A stretch of DNA of 64,000 bases from Procambarus clarkii (lineage: Eukaryota > Arthropoda > Malacostraca > Decapoda > Cambaridae), in contig NC_091173.1 in the NCBI RefSeq assembly GCF_040958095.1, positions 21,602,533-21,666,532 of the forward strand, given 5' to 3'. This document shows positions 12,101 through 21,984 of the stretch, in pieces. Position 1 is the first letter of the stretch; each line of letters opens with the position of its first letter. The notes under the pieces were generated by a model, which saw nothing but the letters and a program-made list of their open reading frames with translations, was not told the origin of the DNA and ran no database searches. The position numbers and the translations under genes were made by a program.

Positions 12101-15100
12101 TGGCGATGGCTACAACTGCTCAGTCTCTCTCCTTAAATTCTTGTCAACACTAAGATATTGGTACATACCTTATGCACATTAGTTTGGTGTTGAAGGTATT
12201 GTTGCAGACCATCTACATCATCTTTGGTTACTCGTACCATCAAATGTCTGATCATAGCAGCGTTCCCATCCTTCAGGATATGTTCTACCTCCTAGAGTAG
12301 GAAGCATATCTATCACATCATTAACATATATGCACATTTAAATACATACTTAAAGTGGATAATATGTAATAAGAAAGTTGTAAGGAGCCTCACAAAAAAA
12401 TTACAAGAAGTCATTACAATTGAAGAGAACTTGTTGGAATTCAATAAAGTGACATACCTGGTTAACCTGGTTGATACCTGGTTGATGGGGTTCTGGGAGT
12501 TCTTCTACTCCCCAAGTCCGGCCCGAGGCCAGGCTTGACTTGTGAGAGTTTGGTCCACTAGGCTGTTGCTTGGAGCGGCCCACAGGCCCACATACCCACC
12601 ACAGCCCGGTTGGTCCGGCACTCCTTGGAAGAATAAATCTAGTTTCCTCTTGAAGATGTCCACGGTTGTTCCGGCAATATTTCTTATGCTCGCTGGGAGG
12701 ATGTTGAACAACCACGGACCTCTGATATTTATACAGTGTTCTCTGATTGTGCCTATGGCACCCCTGCTCTTCACTGGTTCTATTTTGCATTTTCTTCCAT
12801 ATCGTTCACTTCATACATAATTATTTTACTGTGTAAATTAGGGACCTGGCCCTCCAGTATTTTCCACGTGTATATTATTTGACCTCTCTCTCATCTCCTT
12901 TCTAGTGAATACATTTGGAGAGTTTCGAGATGATCTCAATAATTTAGGTGCTTTATCGTCAATCACCTGTTTATCGAAAACAGCATGTCAAGGATTTGGG
13001 AATAATGATGTCAGACGACCTAACATTTAGGGAGCATAGCGGAGCGGCAGTAGTGTGTTACGTTTGCTTGTTTCCTTGGGATTGTCGGGAGTTCTACCTC
13101 TCTGTTCGGTTTTTGTTGTTAGTGTCTTACCATGTGGGGTTTTTGTTATGGCTACCTTTCTGGGTGCCTAACCCCGGCCGATGGCAGATAAGGAAAACCC
13201 CAACCTCAGGGTTTTTTTCCAGGGCCATTGCTCCCTGAAACCTCTCTGAAGGGGGGGGGGGGCAAGTTTTGGCTCATGGTCCCTGGTAGGTCTGAACTCC
13301 ATAGCTAATATCCCGGTCAAATATAACATACATTAGCCCGATAAGCTCCAGGGAGCCTCTGGGGCTCTCCCAGAAAATGGCGTTTCATTACATTCAACAC
13401 TATTTTTTTAACCAAAACAACAAAATATGAAAGTAAACTGAACGGTTATAAGGATCCAGATATAACGAAGTATTCATTCAATGCAAGAGACTTAAATAGA
13501 CTGCCACAAGTAACATGACATTAGTAACTATGCTATGCTTAAACATACCTCAAGATGAAGTGTATTCCATAAGTGGTGTATCAGTCGGGTGTAGAAGGCG
13601 CTCATGTCTATGAATCCTTCGTTCATCAACTTTTTCTGAAGAACTGCTGATTTTTGTTGTTCAGCCTAAGAATAAAGTAACAATAAATATCTCCTTGTTT
13701 ATTCTTTTACTTTCTCTCAAAGTACCAAAACTAAAATTGTCTCATCACATACACAATGAAATCACAATAATGAGGTATATCTGTGAGAAAATCTTAGGAA
13801 CAAAACAGTACTCACCCACCTATTTGTGCTTGCGGGGGTTGAGCTTTGGCTCTTTGGTCCCGCAGTGGGATCGAACCAGCATCCTGGGTCTGTGGGTGAC
13901 TCAGGACATTGGTTCAATCCTGCCATGCTGCTTCAAAGATTTTCTTATAGTTTAATCATGCTCACTCTTTATCGACACACAAAAAGTTCTTGCATCTGAA
14001 TAAAATGTAGTTCCAATGTACTGCATAGTACCTTGCTTCTTGTATATTAAATTACCGTTTTATATTTTACATAATAACTTTGTATCTCTCAGTTAATTTA
14101 TTTGACACTTCTTTTAACAAAGCTTTTATTTTATAACTAGATGAATCGCATCACTTTCATCTGAATAGCCTGTGACTGACTGCTTCATTTACTTCTTCCT
14201 CAATGTGATACTGAATACACTAGTATAATGATAATTTGTCTAAATAACAAAGAGAAGGAGCACAAGGACATAAATAGACTGAGGCACCCATTTAACTCTT
14301 ATTATATATAAATTAAAGCCATCTAAAAATGTTTTGGTAAAACAGACAAGAGAAAATCCAATCAGCTTGAGTGCTATCCACCAGTTATCATCCCTGTCTA
14401 TGATAGTGGACATGCCATTTCTTTATCTGGATATTTTGGATTGCCACATTATGTCAAACACTATTGCCTATTATAGGTCAGCATTGTTGGACTTGTTGCT
14501 GCTAAGCTATGATTTGACGACTTCTCTCTTGGCTCGATTCCACAAGATGGGTCATGGTTACCCTTCAGCCTCTCCATGCTTCATTAAAACCTTACTGGTC
14601 CTTGGACCTTGTTTTAGACTGTTTTAGTGTGTGTAGTTTCAATCTCCTTCATATTTTCATATTTTTACAGAAATGGAGTTGGCTGCCTTTGCGGTCCCAT
14701 TCTCCGTGGCTTGGTTTGTTTAGTCAAGGAATTAAAAATGTTCTTTGCCCATTTCCAGCTTTGCAAAGATAATCTTGGTGTGTCTCACTCTCTTGCACTA
14801 TTTCTCAATCCTCAAAGATTGGCTCCTTGTACCATGGCTCATCTTTCCCATCTGCGTCACAAGTTGGTGAAGCTTAGCCAGCCCCATACTTGTCCTCATA
14901 CCCCAACTGCAAGAATTATGATGCTACGCTAACTACCTTCTTTTCTATCATGTCATGCTCCGAGATTACAGTCTAAGTATTGGAGGCAGAGCCATACCAT
15001 GATCACAACATTTTCAGCAATCCAGACGGTGGTGTGTTCCACAGAAAGTGTGTTGTCCTGGCCCACATCTACACCTGATTTTTGATTGACAGTCTTCTGC

Positions 15101-18100
15101 ATTGGGAGGTTCATTTCTCCACTCCACGTCCATCTTCTATTCCATCTTTCTGGTTAAGTTCCATATCTATTTTGCTTTTCTCATTAGATTTGTATTTCCT
15201 CCTTTAGACTTGGCTCGATGGAACAGCTGAAGGGGCTTTTATTTAGAAATGGGACATTGAGAAAAATGAAACACTCCTTCCCGAGCCAGTCCCTTGGTAG
15301 CTTTTCCCCTCCCTTTCTGGCCCATCTGGGCAACAAGTGAGGCCTGGGAAACAAATGAGGTTGTTGGCTCTTCCAACCCAGTTGCAGTGGCAGTGTTGAT
15401 GGTGCGCTGGGTGGTGGCTGATTGTCTAGCTGGTAAGTAGTATACAAATGAACATGTACATAAAGGTTCTTAACACTTTTGCCCGGGCATGACACAGCAT
15501 TGCGTCATCCGTTTACTGTCAGTAATACCGGGGATGACGCAGCATTGCGTCATCCACTTTAAATAATCGCCAAAAATCAGGTTTTTATCCGATTTTTTTG
15601 GGACTGGTTTTAAAATGTGCGCCGATGTCTTCCCATTTTCTTTGTTGAGCCTCGTGGCCCTCAGGTGGCTTGGCACATGCCGTGGGCCCATTGTTTTCGC
15701 TCCACTGTTGTGATCAATGTCGCCTCCCCTCACATCTCAAATGTGTGAACATTTCGGCTATTTTCCGTGGCTATATTTCTTACTGCGGCTTTAGAAACTA
15801 TCTACCCTTACTCCACGATGGATAGTGATCATGAACAAGGCCCTTCCAGGAAGAAAATTGCGAAAGAAAGGCTTGAAAAGGGAGGGAATTGGGAGTGTAG
15901 CTGGAAGGCGTCCGAGTGCTCACTCCCGGCTAACGCGTGGCCCATCTTCAACTCGTCGACGGTTGGAGCGTGACCAGGTTTTATATTTTATATGCTAATG
16001 TTCCTCTAGACAATTCTATTGCGAACCCATTGAGACCAAAATGAAAGACCTAGGACAAAAATTGAGGTGACCAGAGTGAAAATAGTGAAAACATTTTATC
16101 GCGTTTGCACGCTCCTGGGTAACTCGTTCGCACTTTCTCTGTTCGCTGCGGGTAATTAGCCGGGCTTTTGGAGTTTATATGCATTTAGTGCTGTAGAGAA
16201 TTCTATTGCGAACACAATGATACCAAATTTAATCTCGTAGGACGAGAATTAAGGTGACAAAGTTGAAGAGAGTATACACTTTTCAGAATTTAAGCGCGCT
16301 CCCGTGACACCCTGGGTCCCATATCGCACTATTGAGGGGTGGCGTGCGGGGTGAGCGAAAGTGTTAAGAGATGGTAGGATGAAGTGAAAATTGATAATAC
16401 TATATTACAGTTATGAAGTGATAATACTATATTACAGTAATAATGAATAGTAATAATACTATATTACAATTATGTTTATATAATAAACATTATAAACATA
16501 CCTGAATATCATGTTCCAGTTTAGATACCAGCCCCTGGCAAGTATTAAGTTGTTCTTGTGCACGCATTAACTGATCATCTGAATTCCAACTTTCTGAAAG
16601 AATGGTATGTATGGAGGCTAAATGTAACAATCTTTCCAACTGAGTAAAAAGTCAGCATGACCAACATCACATCAAATACTGTAAATGAAATAACACTCAC
16701 TGTGTGGATATCATGCTTTTCCTCTTATTTTAGCCTTAATAAAAACCTATTCAGGAATATTTCAATCTGACAATATCCCAAGGCATAGATAATATAAACC
16801 CAACACATTTACATATTCTTGGTGGGACTGTATCAGCTGATGAAATCATAGAACTTTGATTCATGTACATATGGAAGAGAATTTTGCATTAAAAAGATTT
16901 GATATAGTACTTCCCATACGTAGAACGTTGGGAAGTGATATCCACCCCGATCACAAGCTAGAGTGGCTCTTCCAGCACTGCACGATAAAAAGCGACAGTA
17001 TTCGGTATAAGACGCTTGTCCTAAAAGAGCCAAGAAAGAAAGGACAACACAACCTGAACAGACACCGACAAAATCCTATGAAGGAATAGGAAATAGCGCA
17101 AAGACCACCAAGAGACATCATACTGTTGCATGTGCATGTCTATAGGCCATTGCTCCTCGTGCCTCTCTGAGGGGCCAGGTTCTGGCCGTGGTCCCCGGTA
17201 GGCCTAGAACTCTACCCACATCAACTGATGCCAAAAGCTAGGGCTATCCCTATCAGCCTGGATAGCTCCAGGAAGCCGTAGGGGCTCCCCCCAGAAAAGC
17301 AGAAAAACAATGAAATTCTTTACAAAGAATTCAAGCACAATCATCACTTCCGGGAGGCACTGGTAAACTGAAGCGCGGGCGACCTTGCCACGAGGAACCA
17401 TGCGCTTGGTCGACTCATATGTGTATCAACAAACTCGTAACTCGAGGCAAAGCTTGTAAACCGATTCAAATTTTATGACAAAATTGGGCTCATAACTTTA
17501 AAAATTCGTGAAGAGGGACATTCGGAAGCCGAGGTGTCACTTTTTATTTTTTTTTATCAAGGCCATGGAAGGAAAGTTAGTGAATCAGGAATTTTATTTC
17601 AAGATGGAGGATGGTTACAGGAGGCCCAAGGAAGCAAATGTGAGCCATTTATGCATGGGAGTTTTGAATCTTATGATATATTAAAATCATCAGCTGTTGG
17701 CTGGCGCACCACCACACCCGATAAAATGTTGGCTAGCACAGTTCTGTGGTTAAATCAACTATTCCACTAAATATAAAGGTGACTATATGAATAAAGTCTC
17801 TACTTTTGCTAAGCTGCATCCATACCCAAAGTCATTAATTAATTATTGGTAAATTCAATTTAAAAAGCAAGGGCAAAGTATTGTAGGCCACAGTATTTTA
17901 TACAGTACTGTATATATAGAGTAGTGAAAATCATAAGTTATATCTTAGATTTTATACAATGCAGGCTTGCATGTATAAATCCCCAGTATGAAATGGGGTG
18001 GTACAGGTAGCAAAATAAACAAGTTAATCACCTGTATCTTTAACATCTTTGCGTGTCCGGCGTTCTGAACCAAACACTCCTCCATCTTCGATGTCTATGC

Positions 18101-18281
18101 TGGGATCTCTTTTTTGGCCAGGATAGGCTAGCATATCATGTGGGTCAACGTTATCTGCTGGTTCTTCATACAGACGATCAAGGTTATAATTTATAAGATC
18201 ATCATCCAAATCTTCAGCATTATTACAAGCTACCACATGTATTAGACATAGAAGGCCCAAATACCACAGATGTCGCTGCAT
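6145..18281 (-). CDS. CLCC1: CLCC1: ER chloride channel CLIC-like protein 1 (C-terminal exons not found)
   Basis: Ten minus-strand coding exons: 18281-18032, 16593-16502, 13665-13549, 12291-12169, 11620-11498, 9839-9672, 9144-8990, 7945-7802, 7074-6896, 6243-6145. They encode about 483 residues. The start has a signal peptide (MQRHLWYLGLLCLIHVVAC) and the family-like 'DPHDMLAY' (vertebrate DPTDMLNY). TM1-TM2 lie in the 9839 exon ('LYILSFGFLVLALWAIFLF', 'RVLCMMAVIVFFICCLWQW') and TM3 in the 7074 exon ('TILFVVMLVIILFYASGYG'), the layout of CLCC1/MCLC. The family forms an anion channel of the endoplasmic reticulum membrane. An acceptor lies just 5' of the ATG, so there is a 5'-UTR intron. The 7802/7074 junction does not join in phase (2 against 1 required): a micro-exon or a sequence error is likely. 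The cytosolic C-terminus beyond 6145 was not located. Confidence 0.85.
8822..8905 (+). mobile_element. tRNA-derived SINE head
   Basis: A tRNA-like pol III promoter is readable: an A-box-like 'gctgggtggacagc' and a B box in 'gggttcgatccccgg' ending in a tRNA-like 'gtggaggca'. The same head occurs at 19225. It lies in the CLCC1 intron between the exons at 9144-8990 and 7945-7802, in antisense orientation to the gene. Confidence 0.75.
10480..11450. mobile_element. Long-inverted-repeat element, copy 2
   Basis: The left arm starts 'gcgttgaatgtaatcaaac' and includes 'cccggagctatattgggctg' and 'gaggagcaatggcc'. The right arm, about 11210-11450, has the complementary landmarks ('ataggccattgctccctgtg', 'gagggggccaggtt'). 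The centre contains a G-rich tract at 11049-11112. It sits inside a CLCC1 intron. Confidence 0.65.
12440..13039 (-). mobile_element. LINE 3' copy with inverted 5' segment
   Basis: 12440-12957 is the minus-strand 3' part of the same LINE as at 1-800 (shared 'KSRGAIGTIREHCINIRGPW' type frame and 'tacctggttgatggggttct' tail). From about 12958 to 13039 the sequence is again this LINE but on the opposite strand: a plus-strand frame reads 'KQHVKDLGIMMSDDLTFREH', which in the copy at 771 lies on the minus strand, upstream of the RT-linked region. A 5' inversion of this kind fits twin priming during LINE insertion. Confidence 0.7.
13060..13402 (-). mobile_element. Single arm of the long-inverted-repeat family
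   Basis: The right-arm landmarks follow in order: 'ctacctttctgggtgcctaa', 'gggccattgctccctg', 'gctccagggagcctctgg', and the terminal 'atggcgtttcattacattca' ending near 13400. It abuts the inverted LINE, so one element probably inserted into or beside the other. Confidence 0.65.
13812..13935 (-). mobile_element. SINE fragment of the 'GGCGGGACCAAAGAGCC' type
   Basis: Minus-strand reading gives a tract like 'gggaccaaagagccaaagct' followed by 'caacccccgcaagcacaa', ending in a 'ggtgagta' tail. The same unit occurs at about 44865-44945 and 52480-52560. Its position is within the CLCC1 intron between the exons at 16593 and 13665. Confidence 0.6.
14000..15465. other. CLCC1 intron; unassigned, partly repeat-like sequence
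   Basis: No host exon was found. The stretch at about 14330-15180 has a base composition less AT-rich than the flanks and several short frames, suggesting an old repeat copy, but I could not name the family. Confidence 0.35.
15474..16363. mobile_element. piggyBac-like miniature element flanked by TTAA
   Basis: TTAA lies at 15470-15473 and at 16364-16367. Inside them, the ends are inverted: left 'cacttttgccc', right (reverse complement) 'cactttcgctc'. TTAA target duplication is the signature of piggyBac-type transposons. A plus-strand frame at about 15818 starts 'MDSDHEQGPSRKK', like the acidic N-termini of piggyBac transposases, but it closes by 15973, so the 890-bp element is non-autonomous. 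Just inside the left end are two copies of a 'gcattgcgtcatc' motif, one within an imperfect palindrome near 15533-15555. The right half has two related blocks ('ttctattgcgaacccattga' near 16015, 'ttctattgcgaacacaatga' near 16201). Confidence 0.65.
17135..17300 (-). mobile_element. Single arm of the long-inverted-repeat family
   Basis: Shared landmarks in right-arm orientation: 'ataggccattgctcctcgtg', 'ggccaggttctggccgtggt', 'atagctccaggaagccg'. The conserved 20-bp terminus is replaced by unrelated sequence, so the copy is truncated. It lies in the first coding intron of CLCC1. Confidence 0.6.
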
Positions 18282-18679
18282 TTTAACCTGTAAGGAGAAA
18301 TAGAACTTTACATATTTTATAGAAAAGATCTTGATATGGCATCGAGAAATTTACAGTAACTTCATTTGCAATGACAAGTACAATATTTGCTGTTTGTTGT
18401 AAATAAAGTTCCATATATATTCAAAGCCTGAAAAACTATGTTCATTTAGAAGACTGCCTGGGATGACCCAGGATGCTGGTTCAGTTTCTCTGCCCTGCAT
18501 AGATATATTACGTTACTGTGAATTCATTGCATACAATGTATATACAGTAACTAACTCAATTTTTATAAATATGTTCTGACATTTTCATAAAATTATATTG
18601 TACTATATCTGCAGGTACACGATCCTATTTAATAAGGTATATACAGTATGCCCTTAATAAAATATAATCAGCTTTACAA

Positions 18680-19085
18680 AAAACCAGCATTGAATATAAT
18701 GAAACGCCATTTTCTGGGCGAGTCTCGGAGGCTTCCCGGAGCCTACTGGGCTGATGTGTATGTATTAGATCATGGCACCAGTCAATTTGATTGGATTTCT
18801 AAGCCTACCAGGGACCATGACTCAGAACCTGGCCCCCCTCAGAGAGGCATGAAGGGCAATGGCCTATAGAAACCCCCATGTGGTTGGAAGCATTTCATGT
18901 CTGCCATCGACCAGGCTAGGCACCCAGAAAGGTAGGCGTCCCAAAACAAACACCACCTGGTTAAAATTTGCTACCGAAAGCCGAACTATCAAGTAGAACT
19001 CCCAATCTGAAAACGAGCTAACAAGCATGACATCACAATCACCTCTGTTGTCTGCGCAGCTCCGCCCTCCTCAGGAGGGGGAAGA
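18680..19085 (+). mobile_element. Left arm of the long-inverted-repeat family
   Basis: It begins 'gcattgaatataatgaaacg', runs through 'cccggagcctactgggctga', 'gggaccatgactcagaacct' and 'caatggcctatagaaacccc', and ends near the (TA)n tract at 19106. Only one arm is present. Confidence 0.65.
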
Positions 19086-19104
19086 GGTCAAAGAGTTCTT
19101 AGTG

Positions 19105-19105
<1 letters not shown>

Positions 19106-19184
<79 letters not shown>
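19106..19184. repeat. (TA)n microsatellite
   Basis: An uninterrupted TA dinucleotide run of about 39 units lies between a long-inverted-repeat arm and a SINE. Confidence 0.97.
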
Positions 19185-19186
<2 letters not shown>

Positions 19187-19221
19187 GGCTTCGTTGCTGT
19201 CCTCACGATGTGACCAGCCTG

Positions 19222-19490
19222 ATGTGGGGAGGTCTAACAGCTAAGTGGACAGCGCTCGGGATTCGTAGTCCTAAGGTTACAGGTTCGATCCCCGGCGATG
19301 GCGGAAACAAATTGGCAGTTTCTTTCACCCGGATAAACCTGTTCATCTAGCAGTAAATAGGTACCTGGCAGTTAGACTGCTGCTACGGGCTGCATCCTGG
19401 GGGTATGTAACAAAAAGGAGGCCTAGTCGAGGACCGGGCCGAGGGGACTCTAAGCCCCGACATCACCTCAAGAAGTTAGTTCTCCCATCA
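19222..19490 (+). mobile_element. tRNA-derived SINE, longer copy
   Basis: A tRNA-like head contains the B box in 'caggttcgatccccggc'. The body continues with 'ggataaacctgttcatctag' and 'agtaaataggtacctggcag'. A degenerate minus-strand relative is present at 32165-32350. Confidence 0.75.
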
Positions 19491-19799
19491 CACCCAACAC
19501 GGTGGGGATGCGCTCATACTACAGTATTTAGTAACCATGTTAATTCGAATTTGTCCAACTTCTCATTGTATGCCTCAATCACTAGTTTTGTGTGTAATAT
19601 TAACTGTTCATGTTGTAAATTTAATACAATGCAAATCGTGAATTAGTTTTAAGACATCCGAACTTGTATACTTATTGGCTTTGCAACAATGAACAATTTA
19701 ACCATCAAAATCTGTACTTACACAACCCATTGTACATTCTTGTGTATGTGTATGTGTATATATATATATAAATAAATTAATAAAATACTATTGTAGGAG

Positions 19800-20250
19800 A
19801 GCCGCCCGTGCCGCCTCCCACCACCACCTGCTCACTTCCCTGACTAATAATAAACATCTGACATAAAGTCATTTACATGTAACTGTCGTTAACCAACTAT
19901 TATAGCAGCTGAGCTGACAATAACCAAAATATTTGATACATCTTAACGTCTCAAACAGCAAAATAAGAAATATGCTAACAATATCAATAATATAAATCAT
20001 ATTTAATATTATTAAAATAAAACAAAAATTTAAACAATGTTAATGTTTGCACTTATCCAATTTCTTTCTTTATTATACTTAACATGTTCAATAAGTTTAA
20101 AATTATATATTTTATTTACACAATTTTAATATATAGCTGTTGAATCTTGGTAAAACTGCTATATAATCTTCAGTTTGTAACCCGGAGTTAGTTTGTTAGT
20201 CAGAGTATTTTTGTTGTTAGTAGCGGCAAGTGTGAGGTGCAGGAGGCGGG
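19800..20250. promoter_or_regulatory. Candidate shared promoter zone between CLCC1 (-) and LRR1 (+)
   Basis: The two genes diverge from here. A GC-rich block at 19800-19840 reads on the minus strand as 'gtgagcag|gtggtg', a possible donor for a CLCC1 leader exon. A GC-rich block near 20215-20249 ends 'ggaggcgg|gtaaat', a possible donor for an LRR1 leader exon. Both coding starts are preceded by acceptor-like sequences (near 18288 and 21960), consistent with non-coding first exons. Between the blocks is about 330 bp of AT-rich DNA. No TATA or other element can be assigned with confidence. Confidence 0.4.
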
Positions 20251-20394
20251 TAAATAATTGTGGTTTAATAAGTTATCAAGATGTTTTCAACAATATTCTT
20301 TCAGCGTTCGTCCTTTCCAACATGGGCGACCCTTTTGGAAACGCGATACTTGAGTTAACCCATCCTATAGTTGGGTCTGTTTCCAACTGGGGGT

Positions 20395-21030
20395 TCGAAT
20401 ATCATCAGCAAATAAGATTGGTTTGAGGTGTTGAGAGGCATTTGGAAGGTCATTAATGTAGATGAGAAAGAGGAGAGGGCCAAGTATGCTGCCGTGTGGA
20501 ACACCAATGTTTATGGGTAGTGTAAGAGAAATGGAATTATTCACAGAAACATACTGGCGTCTGTCAGTAAGGTAAGACTGAAGGCATTGCAGGGAGTGAC
20601 CTCTGACTCCATAATGATGTAATTTAAGAAGAAGGTTTTGGTGGTTTACAGTGTCAAAAGCCTTATGTAGGTCCACAAATAACCCAACAGGAATCTCATT
20701 TTTATCAAGAGCTGTATGTATCAAGTTAATCATACTAATAAGTTCATCGTTAGTGCTTTTATTGGGTCTGAAACCATATTGGCAAGAGCTAAGTATATTA
20801 AGTTTGGCTAGATATGAGTAAAGCTGCTTGTAGATTAGCTTTTCAAATATTTTTGACAAAGTTGGCAGAATTGATATAGGCCTGTAATTGTTGACATCAG
20901 TGAGATCACCACATTTGTGGACTGGGGTTACTCGCTTTTTTTTAGAATATCCGGAAAGGTTTGGATTTAAAGTGATTTGTTGAAGAGCAATGCAATGGCA
21001 GGAGCTAGAAATCTGGAGGCTTTTTTGTAA
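20395..21030 (-). mobile_element. LINE reverse transcriptase fragment
   Basis: A minus-strand frame carries RT motifs of non-LTR elements in order: 'YGFRPNKSTNDELISMINLI', 'GLFVDLHKAFDTVNHQNLL', 'GSILGPLLFLIYINDLPN', and the start of the catalytic loop 'LFADD'. Both ends are truncated, and the frame is broken upstream of the RT core. It lies inside the putative 5'-UTR intron of LRR1, antisense to the gene. The fragment at 49060-50815 is from the same family. Confidence 0.85.
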
Positions 21031-21984
21031 ATTAGAGATGGTATCTCATCAAGGGCGCTTGATGACTGACTGTTACTAGACAGAACCAGCAGTGTTTATC
21101 CTGATTTAAGTAGTAGAGTATTTGCATGGTTGTCAAGCCTCTACAGCATGACAGGACTAAGTTGAGTTGGTGAGGCAGGCAGTGGACATAGAGGCAGTAC
21201 ATATGTTGTGCCATCACTGCTGATATTGTCATGTAGTAAAGTATGAACACTGTCTTTACTGCTCCTCACACTAGCTCCATTGTAACGTTTTCCAGTTTAT
21301 ATTTTTATTTGTCAATATAAACTGTTGCAGTGCAACATTTTAAGTTAAAAATATATTTGACATTTTATTGCATGTATTTGTTTGTTCATCTAACAATGGA
21401 TTATAGAAACATTTGTTCATGTAATATTGGATTATAGAAACACTAATATAGATTGTACTGTATTGCACATTTCAATAAGTATGGTATGAATAAGGTCCAC
21501 ATTATCACATCAAACATCACATACTTTTGTTAAATGCTGCATTACATTGAACTATTGTAACTTGAATTGATTCATACACATCAGGCTATAATAAGCACTC
21601 ATGTCACACTACAGTAGTGTTTGAACATAATACAGTACAGTATACTGTACTAGATATTAGTGCTCTTCCTTTATGGCATACTGGACACATTACTTTTATA
21701 AATTTAACATAACCATGTACTAATGCTAATACAGTACTGTACTTTATATACATAAATTCTTGGTATTGTTCTGAAGCAAAGTTTTTAAGTTTAGAGGGGT
21801 TGTACTAGACTTAGGCATATAAATGAGCTTGTATGGACTTTTAGTTCAATGTGCTGTATTGGTCACATTAATATTTTCATAATGGTCTTGCCTTCATATT
21901 TACTAGTAGGCCTACATGTACTCTTAGACACTTCTTGTTCTGTATTGCATATAATTTCAGCAGATACAGTACTTTGAAAGCACA

